Part shown: in pieces, positions 9,196 to 17,819 of the stretch
Numbering within the stretch: the first letter of the stretch is position 1
Layout: each line of letters begins with the position of its first letter
Source of the DNA: G963677445 sp963678275
GTDB taxonomy: Bacteria > Bacteroidota > Ignavibacteria > Ignavibacteriales > Melioribacteraceae
Assembly: GCA_963678275.1 (NCBI GenBank)
Contig: OY782765.1
Span: 4,588,001-4,652,000 of the forward strand
Direction: 5' to 3'
DNA length: 64,000 nt
Notes under the pieces: model-generated
Databases searched by the model: none
Told to the model about the DNA's origin: nothing
What the model saw: only the letters and a program-made list of their open reading frames with translations
Position numbers and translations under genes: made by a program

Positions 9196-12100
9196 ATGAA
9201 ACAAAAGGGAAATGAAAAAATAATTATCATTTCGGATAATGAAGGGGATATCTCTTTCTTTCAGTCATTGCTTCATGAAATATCACCCCGGAATATTTTT
9301 CATTTCAGGAGACCGGGTGAAATTCCTCTGGAAAAAATCACTGAAAAGAATGTAATAATAATTTCGGGAGAAATAAATAACAGGGTTCTGATTGAGTTTT
9401 CCGATCTTAGATTAAAGGGAATGGAGACTCCCGCCCTGTTTATTTCGGGCAATAAAGGAGGCATGATTGAAGAGATAACGGGAGAAGATGATCTTTCCGA
9501 AATAATTTTAAAAAATGAGTTAAACTCAGTATCGTTGAAGATGGCGATAAGATATTTACTCAAAGCCGCGGCGCAAAAAAAAGCCTTCCGTGAGCAGGAA
9601 CTATCCGCTGCCGATAATGGACCGGGCTCTGAATTATTTCTTCTTTCCAACGCTATGAAGGCGGTCGCTAACTCTGTTATAATTACCGATAATATGGGGG
9701 ATATTGTATGGGTGAATAAAGGTTTCGAAAAACTGACCGGGTATAACTTCAGCGAAGTAAAGGGAAAAAATCCTCAAATTCTTCAATCGGGAAAACATGA
9801 TGAAAACTTTTTTGAGTTTTTATGGGCAACGGTAAATAAAGGAGAGGTATGGAACGGGGTCATAATCAACAGGAAAAAGAACGGGGTGGAATATTATGAA
9901 AAAGTAAGTATTACTCCGGTAATAAGAAATAGCAGGATTGAAAATTTTATTTCAGTCGGTGAGGATATATCAAAGAAAAAACTGATTGATGAGAAGCTGG
10001 TATATGAAAGAAAGCTGTTGCAGATATTAATGGAAAGTGTGCCCGACGCCATATATTTCAAAGACCTTACCGCGAGGTTTATAAGAATTAACAATGCCCA
10101 GATGAAGAATATGGGAATTTCGAGGAGGGAAGAGGCGATAGGAAAAAGTGATTATGATTTTCTTCCGGAAAAATTTGCCGCTAAATCATATAATGATGAT
10201 CTGCGTGTACTGATGAAAGGGGAAGCGATAATAGCAAAGGAGGAAAGGCTTGAGAAAGATGGCGAGGTGACCTGGTGGCTGGCAACAAAGGTTCCCTGGC
10301 GGAATGATAATGATGAGATAATAGGGCTGATTGGCATTACAAGGGATATCACAGTCAGGAAACAAGCGCAAATCCAGAATGAAAATGTTCGGCAAATTTT
10401 TGAATTTTTGTATGAACTGTCAAAGACCCGGAATTTTGATGAGGAAGAGATAATTAACAGAATTTTGAAAAGGGCCTTACATCTGACAGAAAGTGAGTTC
10501 AGTTATCTAAACTATATTGGCAAGGATGGTGAAATATATCCTATTCTTACATGCACTGATAATCAGGAGAGGTGGGAACGATTCGAGAATGAGGTGCTGG
10601 AAATTGGAAAATATCCTTTAATCTGGCAAAAATGTATAGATGAGGCGGGTCCTTTTATTAGTAATAACTTCTCTAAATTTATTAAAAGCTGCGGTTATGA
10701 TGATTTTACTTCGGTTGTGAAAAAACATTTATCTGTTCCAATATTTGACGCTGGCAGGCTTGTTGCTCTCTGCGGCATCTGCAACAAAACAAATAATTTT
10801 CAAAGTAATGATATATTATATACCTCTATCCTGATAAGTGAAATGTGGAAACTGATCACATATAAAAGAGCTGAAGAAAAGCTGAGGGTAAGTGAAAAAA
10901 GATTCCGTAATCTTTACCAGAACGCAACCGTCGGTATTTACCGCGTATCAAAAAATGGTGATATACAAATGGCAAATCCCCGTCTGGTGGAAATGTTCGG
11001 TTATGATACTGAAGAGGAGATGATTGAAAATTTTGAAACCGATTATGGAAATATCAACAAAGAGGTAAGGGATGAATTTATTCAACTGCTCGAAAGGAGC
11101 AAAATAATATCGGGTTATGAGTCGAAATGGATTACACCCGGCGGGGATTATATGTACCTGAGGGAAAGCGCCAAAGCTTTCAGAGACGATGAAGGAAAAC
11201 TTCTCTTTTATGAAGGGACAGTGGAAAATATTACAAGCCAGGTAGAAATGATAAATGAGCTGATCGATTCGGAAAGCAAATATCGCGCGCTGATTGAAAA
11301 CTCCAATGACGCCGTAATCATTTTTTCGGGAGAAATGATAAAATACAGCAACAGGAGATTTGAAGAACTTTTCAGTGATATTTATGAAGAGGCCGAATTA
11401 AACGAAACATTTATAAAGCAGTTTTTCGGGAATGAAAATTTTGATTTGGTCTGGAACTGTGTCAGTTCGGCCACATCTTCAAGAGATAGTTTTGTTTATA
11501 CCACCTTAACCAGGGAAGGCAAAAGTATCACTTTCGAGGCGCTTATCAGCAAGGTAATTCTGGAAGAGAGTACAATCAGCCAGATCATCCTGAGAGATAT
11601 AAGTGAGAAGATCCATTATGAAACTCAAATGAGACATTTGCAGAAAATGGAGGCGATAGGGACCCTGGCTGCCGGAATCGCTCATGAAATAAATACTCCC
11701 ACTCAGTTTGTCGGTGATAATCTTACATTTCTGAAAGAAAGTTTCAGCTCTTATAGCAAAATTATAACCCGGCTGCTCGAAAATAATGATGAAGAAAAAA
11801 TTCAAAGAATTCTTGAGGATGAAGATTACACCTTTCTAAGTGAAGAAATTCCGGAAGCGGTTGAACAATCGAAAGAGGGGATAAACCGGATTAGCAGTAT
11901 TGTCTCGGCAATGAGGGAATTCGCGCATGGAGGTGTTAAAACAAAGGTTGAAACAGATATTCACAGAAATATTTCAAATACAATAACGGTAACGCGCAAT
12001 GAATGGAAATACTGCGCTGAAATTCATACTGACTTTGATAGCAGCCTGCCGCCGGTTAAATGCCTGATAAATGAAATAAACCAGGTGCTGGTAAATCTGA

Positions 12101-12405
12101 TAGTAAACGCGGCTCACGCGATAAAGGAAAAATATAAAGACAGCCCGGGAAATATTGTTATAAAAACCGGCAATTTTGAAGACCATATAAAAATAATGGT
12201 TTGTGATGACGGGACCGGAATACCGCAGGATATAAGGGAGCGTATATTCGATCCCTTTTTTACCACTAAAGAAGTTGGTGTGGGTTCGGGGCAGGGGCTG
12301 GCAATTGCCTACTCTATCATTGTGGATAAACATGACGGGAAATTGTATTTTGAAACTGAAGAAGATAAAGGAACTACTTTTATAATAGAGCTGCCAAAAA
12401 TCTGA
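9196..12405 (+). CDS. Soluble multi-PAS/GAF sensor histidine kinase
   Basis: This 1069-residue kinase has no transmembrane segment, so it should sense a cytoplasmic signal. In order: a degenerate receiver-like region (~8-120, no clear phosphoacceptor Asp), PAS (~149-262, IITDNMGDIVWVNKGFEKLTGY), PAS (~277-390), GAF (~393-557), PAS (~569-690), PAS (~693-805), HisKA (~811-880) and HATPase. The phosphoacceptor is H830 in GIAHEINTPTQ. The ATP-binding N box is around N971 (NLIVNAAHAI), followed by DDGTGIP and GSGQGLAIAY. The response-regulator gene starts 40 bases downstream and is the obvious partner. PAS/GAF domains commonly bind haem, flavin or small ligands, but nothing here identifies the signal. 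Confidence 0.92.
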   Translation: MKQKGNEKIIIISDNEGDISFFQSLLHEISPRNIFHFRRPGEIPLEKITEKNVIIISGEINNRVLIEFSDLRLKGMETPALFISGNKGGMIEEITGEDDLSEIILKNELNSVSLKMAIRYLLKAAAQKKAFREQELSAADNGPGSELFLLSNAMKAVANSVIITDNMGDIVWVNKGFEKLTGYNFSEVKGKNPQILQSGKHDENFFEFLWATVNKGEVWNGVIINRKKNGVEYYEKVSITPVIRNSRIENFISVGEDISKKKLIDEKLVYERKLLQILMESVPDAIYFKDLTARFIRINNAQMKNMGISRREEAIGKSDYDFLPEKFAAKSYNDDLRVLMKGEAIIAKEERLEKDGEVTWWLATKVPWRNDNDEIIGLIGITRDITVRKQAQIQNENVRQIFEFLYELSKTRNFDEEEIINRILKRALHLTESEFSYLNYIGKDGEIYPILTCTDNQERWERFENEVLEIGKYPLIWQKCIDEAGPFISNNFSKFIKSCGYDDFTSVVKKHLSVPIFDAGRLVALCGICNKTNNFQSNDILYTSILISEMWKLITYKRAEEKLRVSEKRFRNLYQNATVGIYRVSKNGDIQMANPRLVEMFGYDTEEEMIENFETDYGNINKEVRDEFIQLLERSKIISGYESKWITPGGDYMYLRESAKAFRDDEGKLLFYEGTVENITSQVEMINELIDSESKYRALIENSNDAVIIFSGEMIKYSNRRFEELFSDIYEEAELNETFIKQFFGNENFDLVWNCVSSATSSRDSFVYTTLTREGKSITFEALISKVILEESTISQIILRDISEKIHYETQMRHLQKMEAIGTLAAGIAHEINTPTQFVGDNLTFLKESFSSYSKIITRLLENNDEEKIQRILEDEDYTFLSEEIPEAVEQSKEGINRISSIVSAMREFAHGGVKTKVETDIHRNISNTITVTRNEWKYCAEIHTDFDSSLPPVKCLINEINQVLVNLIVNAAHAIKEKYKDSPGNIVIKTGNFEDHIKIMVCDDGTGIPQDIRERIFDPFFTTKEVGVGSGQGLAIAYSIIVDKHDGKLYFETEEDKGTTFIIELPKI

Positions 12406-12445
12406 CAATAATTTTATCAAAAGTAATAAAACTGAAGGTATAAAA

Positions 12446-13585
12446 ATGGATTCAATTCTGCTTGTCGATGATGATCCGAATATTCTAAAAGGGTATAAAA
12501 GAAATCTGCGATCCAAATATGATGTGGTAACTGCCGGATCGGCGCACGAGGCTCTTGAGATATTGCGGAAAGGGAGGAGGTTTGTTGTGATCATTTCCGA
12601 TTACAGCATGCCGGGTACGAATGGCGTCGAGTTTCTGAAACTTGCTTCCCGAATTAATAAGGATAGTGTGAGGATACTTCTTACCGGATTTGCCAATCTT
12701 GAGATGGCGATAGAGGCTGTTAACAAAGGAAATATTTTTCGTTTTCTGACAAAACCATGCCCCATGGAGTTGCTTTTTCAGACAACTCAGCAGGCTGTGG
12801 CGCAACACCGACTTATTATGGCAGAAAGAGTTTTACTGCATAAAACTCTAAAGGGTGTTGTTGTAATATTATCACAAATTTTGCAGACTACTAATCCTAT
12901 ATCATTTAATCACGCGCAGCGTATGGCGACGCTGGGAAAAAACGTCGCGGCCAGAATTAAGAGGGAATCTGCCTGGGAACTGGAAGTATGCTGCCTGCTT
13001 TCACAGATAGGCTGTGTGAGTATACCTCAGAATATAATAGAAAAACGGATGCACAGCCTGGAACTGGAAAAAAGAGAATTTGAAATTTTTATGACACATT
13101 GCAACCTGGGAGGAAAACTCCTCGCCAACATACCCCGTTTTGAAAATATTTCAAAATCCATATTCAATCAGTATACCGGTTTTTATAAAAATGAACCTGA
13201 AGAATCTCCCGGAATAGAGGAACTTCCTTTCACGGGAAAAATGCTTCAGCTTTTGAATGATTATTTTCTTTTGCAGTCGGAAGGGAAAGATAATGAAGCG
13301 ATATTAAAAGTATTATTTGAAAATCAGCATTATTACGACGCCGAGCTGTTGAATGGTCTGGCTGCCGAACTGAGAGGGGCCACCGAGGGAACGGTTCTCG
13401 CTGTTTATAATATTGAAGATCTTCATCCCGGGTTGTTTATAGCGAAAGATACCTATGATAATAATGGCAGGCTGCTGCTGCCAAAACATACCGAATTAAA
13501 TGATATTTCAATCGCGAAACTTGTGAGTTACCTTAAGGTGGAAAAAATCGCACCAGAAATAGAGGTTTTTGAGATAACAAGATAA
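12446..13585 (+). CDS. Response regulator with degenerate HD-GYP output domain
   Basis: Residues 1-~125 are a receiver domain: acidic DDD at 8-10, phosphoacceptor D52 in IISDYSMPG, then LLTGF and FRFLTKPC. The rest (~150-330) aligns by eye with an HD-GYP domain (ISFNHAQRMATLGKNVA, CCLLSQIGCVSIPQNIIEK). The catalytic residues are gone: the usual HD in LLHDIGK is SQ (LLSQIGC), and the HHE...GYP region reads IFNQYTGFYKN. It is therefore unlikely to hydrolyse cyclic di-GMP and more likely binds a partner or nucleotide. A GAAGG ribosome binding site precedes the ATG. It is cotranscribed with the histidine kinase upstream, which probably phosphorylates D52. Confidence 0.85.
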   Translation: MDSILLVDDDPNILKGYKRNLRSKYDVVTAGSAHEALEILRKGRRFVVIISDYSMPGTNGVEFLKLASRINKDSVRILLTGFANLEMAIEAVNKGNIFRFLTKPCPMELLFQTTQQAVAQHRLIMAERVLLHKTLKGVVVILSQILQTTNPISFNHAQRMATLGKNVAARIKRESAWELEVCCLLSQIGCVSIPQNIIEKRMHSLELEKREFEIFMTHCNLGGKLLANIPRFENISKSIFNQYTGFYKNEPEESPGIEELPFTGKMLQLLNDYFLLQSEGKDNEAILKVLFENQHYYDAELLNGLAAELRGATEGTVLAVYNIEDLHPGLFIAKDTYDNNGRLLLPKHTELNDISIAKLVSYLKVEKIAPEIEVFEITR

Positions 13586-13605
13586 CATGATAAGTGATTT
13601 TTGGG

Positions 13606-13629
13606 GGAGACAAGGCATGCCCTGTCTCC
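13606..13629. repeat. Short palindromic repeat (GGAGACAAGG type)
   Basis: A 24-bp near-perfect palindrome (GGAGACAAGGCATG against CATGCCCTGTCTCC, one mismatch), 21 bases after the response-regulator stop. It belongs to the same family as the palindromes at 27183, 52353 and 62687. Confidence 0.7.
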
Positions 13630-13680
13630 ACAATAAATAATCGAAATAATAAACTGTCGGAGCCAGAAACAATGACCCGT

Positions 13681-13748
13681 CCGGCGGTTGAGCGGAGTCG
13701 AAGTCACCGCCGCTGGTTTCGATCCGCCGCGGCGGACCAACCACCGGC
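13681..13748. repeat. Dispersed palindromic repeat (GAGCGGAGTCGAA type)
   Basis: A GC-rich palindromic unit built around TTGAGCGGAGTCGAA and its complement, beginning and ending in CCGG. Related units lie at 39540-39599, 45356-45386, 46353-46411 and 53594-53625. All are intergenic or within decayed DNA. Confidence 0.65.
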
Positions 13749-13797
13749 TAATATTTGTGTAATATTATCGCGGTTCTAATTCTTCGCAAGAAATATC

Positions 13798-13961
13798 GTG
13801 TACCTGACGGCACACTGTTTTGTTTTCTCTCTTATTTTTCTACCAATATTTTGCCCCTAACGGGGCAATTTAAAAATGATCCAGGATAATTTGTCCCGTC
13901 AGGGACAGCATATTGGTAAAAAGGATCAAAGAAAAAGTGCGCCGTGTGCCGTCAGGTACAC
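13798..13961. repeat. Nested-palindrome MITE-like element, copy 1
   Basis: The ends are perfect 18-bp inverted repeats (GTGTACCTGACGGCACAC at 13798-13815, complement at 13944-13961). Inside is a second inverted pair, TACCAATA (13841-13848) and TATTGGTA (13911-13918), and inside that two hairpins, TTGCCCC-TAAC-GGGGCAA and TGTCCC-GTCA-GGGACA. It encodes nothing. Two further copies occur at 45438-45602 and 60008-60169. Confidence 0.8.
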
Positions 13962-14069
13962 CATATTAGCCCCCCTGAAATAAAATGAACACCACCGCCG
14001 CCGTCACCCAACCCGGCCATCATACTCATACTCTGATTTTACCGATACCGAAAAATAATCATGTAATCC

Positions 14070-15310
14070 AAAAATCCTTTAATCATGGTTCAGACAATGG
14101 CGGGGGAAACGATTAATAATTACGAATTAGGAATGAGGAATTAGGAATGAAAAGAGGCCGGGTTTATGGTCGTATTGAGGTGGTCCTTTTTTCGCTTCGC
14201 GAGTAAAAAACGATGCCGATTCCTTATCCAGTTTATCAATACAATCCTGTTAATCCTGTTCTTCTTTGCGGGCTTTGCGTTTACTTTTCCTTTCGCGGGC
14301 TTTGCGTGGAATTTACCCCAGGGAAACAAAAAAAAGATTGCGAAATCAACAACGCTTTTAATCAGGTAATCCTTAAATCCTTTAATCATGGTTTAGACAA
14401 TGGCGGGGGAAACGATTAACAATTACGAATTAGGAATGAGGAATTAGGAATGAAAAGAGGCCAGGTTTATGGTTGTATTGGGGTGGTTCTTTTTTCTGAG
14501 AGAGTAAAAAACGATATCGAGCCCGATACCAATCTTTTATCCTGTTTATCAATACAATCCTGTAAATCCTGTCCTTCTTTGCGGGCTTTGCGCGAGAATC
14601 AATTAACAATTACGAATTAGGAATGAGGAATCCTAAAGATAGCAGGATTTTTAGTTGTATTGGTGCGGACCATTTTTCCTGAGAGAATAAAAAACCGATT
14701 GCGAACCTTACAGCGCTTTTAATCAGGCAATCCTTAAATCCTTTAATCATGGTTTAGACAATGGCGGGGGAAACGATTAACAATTACGAATTAGGAATGA
14801 GGAATTAGGAATGAAAAAAAAGGGTTTATGGTTATATTGGGGTGGTTCTTTTATTACTGAGAAAGTAAAAACCGGTTGCGAACCCGAAAGCGATTTTAAT
14901 CAGGCAATCCATAAATCCTTTAATCATGGTTTAGACAATGGCGGGGGAAACGATTAACAATTACGAATTAGGAATGAGGAATTAGGAATGAAAAGAGGCC
15001 GGGTTTATGGTAGTATTGGGGTGGTTCTTTTTTCTGAGAGAGTAAAAAACGATATCGAGCCCGATACCAATCTTTTATCCTGTTTATCAATACAATCCTG
15101 TTAATCTTGTTCTTCTTTGCTGCTTCGCGTAAGGTTTTTACCATGTTCAGGGGAACAAGTGGGACGCATGGGACTTTGGAAGGCGGCAGTTTTTTCCGCA
15201 GAACTTTGAATAGCCAGTGAATAGCTAAAAAACGATTCCGAATCCGATACCGATCTTTTATCCTGTTTATCAATACAATCCTGTAAATCCTGTTCTTCTT
15301 TGCCTGCCGA
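14070..15310. repeat. Repeat field: ~180-350-bp units repeated four to five times
   Basis: The segment TCCTTTAATCATGG, then TTTAGACAATGGCGGGGG, then GATTAACAATTACGAATTAG with tandem GAATTAGGAATGA recurs at about 14072, 14371, 14735 and 14907, with a shortened copy near 14600. Between these units lies a second motif (TTTTATCCTGTTTATCAATA, then CAATCCTGTTAATCCTG and TTCTTCTTTGCGGGC) at 14220, 14535, 15074 and 15258. No frame across it resembles a protein, so the short open frames here are by-products of the repeat. Confidence 0.75.
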
Positions 15311-15320
15311 ATTATCGGGG

Positions 15321-16217
15321 TCAATAACCATACCTTATCGCGATCATTGTGTACAAAAACAAAAACTGCACATATAAAGTCATGGCAAGAATTATGCTCA
15401 GCCACAGTATAACCGATTTTAAAATCGTTATCCATAACTTATCGCGGTAATACTTTTTCACAGAAAATATCAGATACACCAGGAGAGAAATGACAAGTCC
15501 GTAAAGATAATACAGCCCGTTTACACCGTTGGAAATATTCAGGACGGTGAATAAAGAGTTGAAGATTCGGAAAAGAGTAATAACGCCAAGCAAAATCAGA
15601 AGAAAAAAAGATAAAAAGTGGGTGGAAAAAATTATATGTCCAAAAAAGCTGTTTTTTCTCCAGTTGAAGAGTTTCAGCAGGAAGGCATAAAAAGGGATTA
15701 TCAGGAACACAAAAGCCGACTGGTTATATTTAACGTGAGCATTGAATCTTTCCTTATATATGTCGTAAGTAACATCCAGCTTTTTAATTTCCCCCTCAAT
15801 TATGCTCTGATATGTTTCGCTCCCTTCCGAAATCTTTTCCAGCCCGAAATTAAATATCTGAAACCTTGGAGTATTAAGAACAGGAAGGCTTAAGAAAAAG
15901 ATAAAGTTAATGATAAAATATAGCTTCAGCGGCTTAACATATCGATATTCACCACCACGGAAGTATTCACAGGTAAGAACTCCCGGTTTTATAATAAGGA
16001 CAAAAATTGTCCTGAAAATATTCCTGTCAACATGAAAAGTATCCTTTATTGCCTCTTTAGCGAAGGACTTTAGTGAAAGTTGTTCATTATTTTCAGTCAT
16101 GTCTATAAAGTGCTCTGATTTATTTTGAATAAAAATATAATTTTTTTTATTCAATTTCTCATAAGAATGCTCCTCTTTAGCCGGTGAAGATAAAAAATAC
16201 TTCGGGAAAGGGAACAA
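15321..16217 (-). CDS. DUF3667-type membrane protein
   Basis: The segment LSLKSFAKEAIKDTFHVDRNIFRTIFVLIIKPGVLTCEY followed by FRGGEYRYVKPLKLYF is the hallmark of DUF3667 proteins. Four to five hydrophobic segments follow (for example LYFIINFIFFLSLPVL and FVFLIIPFYAFLLKLF). The function of the family is unknown. The N-terminal zinc ribbon common in this family is absent. The start is uncertain: the TTG at 16217 gives 298 residues, while ATG 16100 (MTENNEQLSL) gives about 259 and fits the domain better. The frame stays open upstream into the IS3 element that begins ~20 bases away, so the original N-terminus may have been cut off by that insertion. The C-terminus borders the repeat field. Confidence 0.72.
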   Translation of the reverse strand: MFPFPKYFLSSPAKEEHSYEKLNKKNYIFIQNKSEHFIDMTENNEQLSLKSFAKEAIKDTFHVDRNIFRTIFVLIIKPGVLTCEYFRGGEYRYVKPLKLYFIINFIFFLSLPVLNTPRFQIFNFGLEKISEGSETYQSIIEGEIKKLDVTYDIYKERFNAHVKYNQSAFVFLIIPFYAFLLKLFNWRKNSFFGHIIFSTHFLSFFLLILLGVITLFRIFNSLFTVLNISNGVNGLYYLYGLVISLLVYLIFSVKKYYRDKLWITILKSVILWLSIILAMTLYVQFLFLYTMIAIRYGY

Positions 16218-16293
16218 TACCTTGTAGTGCTTAAATTGAAAAGTGACTTTTATTAAATTACAAAATGTAAAATCAATTTAATAGGAGTCGGTC

Positions 16294-16602
16294 GTGCAAA
16301 GGAAAAAAAGAGTTAGCAGCGAAGACAAAATGAAGATACTCAGGGAGCATCTTGAGAACAATGTTCCCATAAGTGATATTTCAGAAAAGTACGGGATAAG
16401 CGTAAATGTAATATATTCCTGGAAAAAAGCATTGTTCGAAAATGGAGCTGTAATATTTAACAAACAGAGTGATAAAGAACTCAAAAAGAATGAGGCGAAA
16501 ATTAACATGCTTGAAGAAAAACTGCAAAACAAAGACAGCCTCATTAGTGAGATAATAGAGGATAATATCAGGTTAAAAAAAAAGTTGAGTGGGGAGAACT
16601 GA
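16294..16602 (+). CDS. IS3-family transposase OrfA
   Basis: This 102-residue protein has an HTH of the IS3/IS911 type (residues ~8-50: VSSEDKMKILREHLENNVPISDISEKYGIS, then YSWKKALFE). A Lys/Glu-rich coiled coil follows (ELKKNEAKINMLEEKLQNKDSLISEIIEDN). OrfA binds the terminal repeats and regulates transposition. Near its end the frame passes through A9, giving an A_AAA_AAG heptamer at 16578-16584, where ribosomes can slip back one base into the orfB frame. Without slippage translation stops at 16602. Confidence 0.9.
   Translation: MQRKKRVSSEDKMKILREHLENNVPISDISEKYGISVNVIYSWKKALFENGAVIFNKQSDKELKKNEAKINMLEEKLQNKDSLISEIIEDNIRLKKKLSGEN
16578..16584 (+). promoter_or_regulatory. Programmed -1 frameshift site A_AAA_AAG
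   Basis: In the orfA frame the codons read AAA AAA AAG (16576-16584), the classical IS3-family slippery heptamer. The -1 frame is that of orfB and is open from here to the orfB start without a stop, so slippage gives a ~430-residue OrfAB fusion transposase. Confidence 0.8.
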
Positions 16603-16619
16603 ATAATCTTTGGGTTGAT

Positions 16620-17585
16620 ATGGCAATCAGAGATAATCTGATAGATCACCTCGACTACTTAAATAAAAGATCATCAATCCCGATTTATAAACTGGTGAAA
16701 ATGACAGGAATAGCAAAACAAAAATATTATCGCTGGAAAAAGCAAACCGGACAAGATAACCGTCATAACAACAATCTTCCTAAAAGTAACTGGTTGTTGC
16801 CTTGGGAAAAAGAAGCAATAATAAACTATGCGAAAGAACATCATTCAGATAATGATTTTTTTCTCAGAGATGGATACAGAAGGCTAACCTTTCAGATGCT
16901 TGATAAAGATATTGTTGCTGTCAGTCCTTCTTCAGTCTATAGGATTCTGAAGGAGGCCAAATTACTAAATCGTTGGAAAACAAAAGGAAAAGGGAAGAAA
17001 GGCAATGGATTTCAACAACCGAATTATATCCACAGGGACTGGCATGTTGATATAAAATATGTCAATCTAAGGGGTTGTTTTCTCTATCTTATCTGTGTCC
17101 TTGACGGCTTCTCCCGGTATATTGTTCATCATGAACTCAGAATGAATATGACCGAATATGATGTCGAACTTACTATTCAAAGGGCAAAAGAAAAATACCC
17201 GAAAGCAAAACCCCGCATAATATCCGACAACGGCTCCCAGTTTATATCCAAGGATTTCAGGGAGTTTATCAGGTATGCCGGACTAACACACATAAAGACC
17301 TCTATTGCATATCCTCAGTCAAATGGAAAACTTGAAAGGTTCCATCGCTCCATCGGTATAGAATGTCTTAATACAAAGAGCTTTATTGATATTGAGGATG
17401 CCCAAAAGATTATTGCCGAATATGTCGATCATTACAACAATGTCCGGTTACATGCTTCCTTATTTTATCTGACCCCCGAAGATTTCTTAAATGATTCCTA
17501 TCGAGATAAGCTAAAAGCAAGGGAAGAAAAACTTTCATTGGCAGCAGATCGGAGAGCCAGACAGTGGAAAAAGGAAGCCGCGTGA
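16620..17585 (+). CDS. IS3-family transposase OrfB (DDE integrase core)
   Basis: The 321-residue protein has an N-terminal HTH_21-like segment and an rve integrase core with the DDE triad: D in WHVDIKYV, D in IISDNGSQF and E in NGKLERFHRS. This enzyme carries out strand cleavage and transfer of the element. It is probably made mainly as the OrfAB fusion through the slippery site 36 bases upstream. The frame is intact. Confidence 0.92.
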   Translation: MAIRDNLIDHLDYLNKRSSIPIYKLVKMTGIAKQKYYRWKKQTGQDNRHNNNLPKSNWLLPWEKEAIINYAKEHHSDNDFFLRDGYRRLTFQMLDKDIVAVSPSSVYRILKEAKLLNRWKTKGKGKKGNGFQQPNYIHRDWHVDIKYVNLRGCFLYLICVLDGFSRYIVHHELRMNMTEYDVELTIQRAKEKYPKAKPRIISDNGSQFISKDFREFIRYAGLTHIKTSIAYPQSNGKLERFHRSIGIECLNTKSFIDIEDAQKIIAEYVDHYNNVRLHASLFYLTPEDFLNDSYRDKLKAREEKLSLAADRRARQWKKEAA

Positions 17586-17819
17586 TCCTTGAAATTTTGT
17601 TTAAGAATATACTCTCAACGGAATGAATGAAACGAAGACACAATTAAAAGTGTCGTAGTGGAATGAATGGAGTGGTAATGCCCATTGGCAAGCTTTCATT
17701 CACAAAATTTTTTTTTCGAAAAGTCACTTTTTTGTTGAACCTATACAACCTTTTAATTTTGCAATTGCCTGCTGTAAATTTTATTTTAGAAAGGGATTTA
17801 TCAGGGGAAAAGAAATATA

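Larger units (their letters stand above)
16239..17731 (+). mobile_element. IS3-family insertion sequence
   Basis: The element contains orfA and orfB of an IS3-type transposase. AAAAGTGACTTTT at 16239-16251 and its reverse complement at 17719-17731 mark the ends. The true tips may be the inner TGACTTTT and AAAAGTCA, since IS3 elements usually start TG and end CA. No clear target duplication could be read. Both frames are intact, so it may be active. Confidence 0.85.

Noticed and set aside
11974..12594. 206-codon antisense frame over the histidine kinase and regulator genes
   Set aside because: The sense genes are clear and the antisense translation is low-complexity, with no family resemblance.
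13594..13779. 61-codon open frame in the GAGTCGAA repeat region
   Set aside because: It is made of palindromic repeat sequence and has no homologue-like features.
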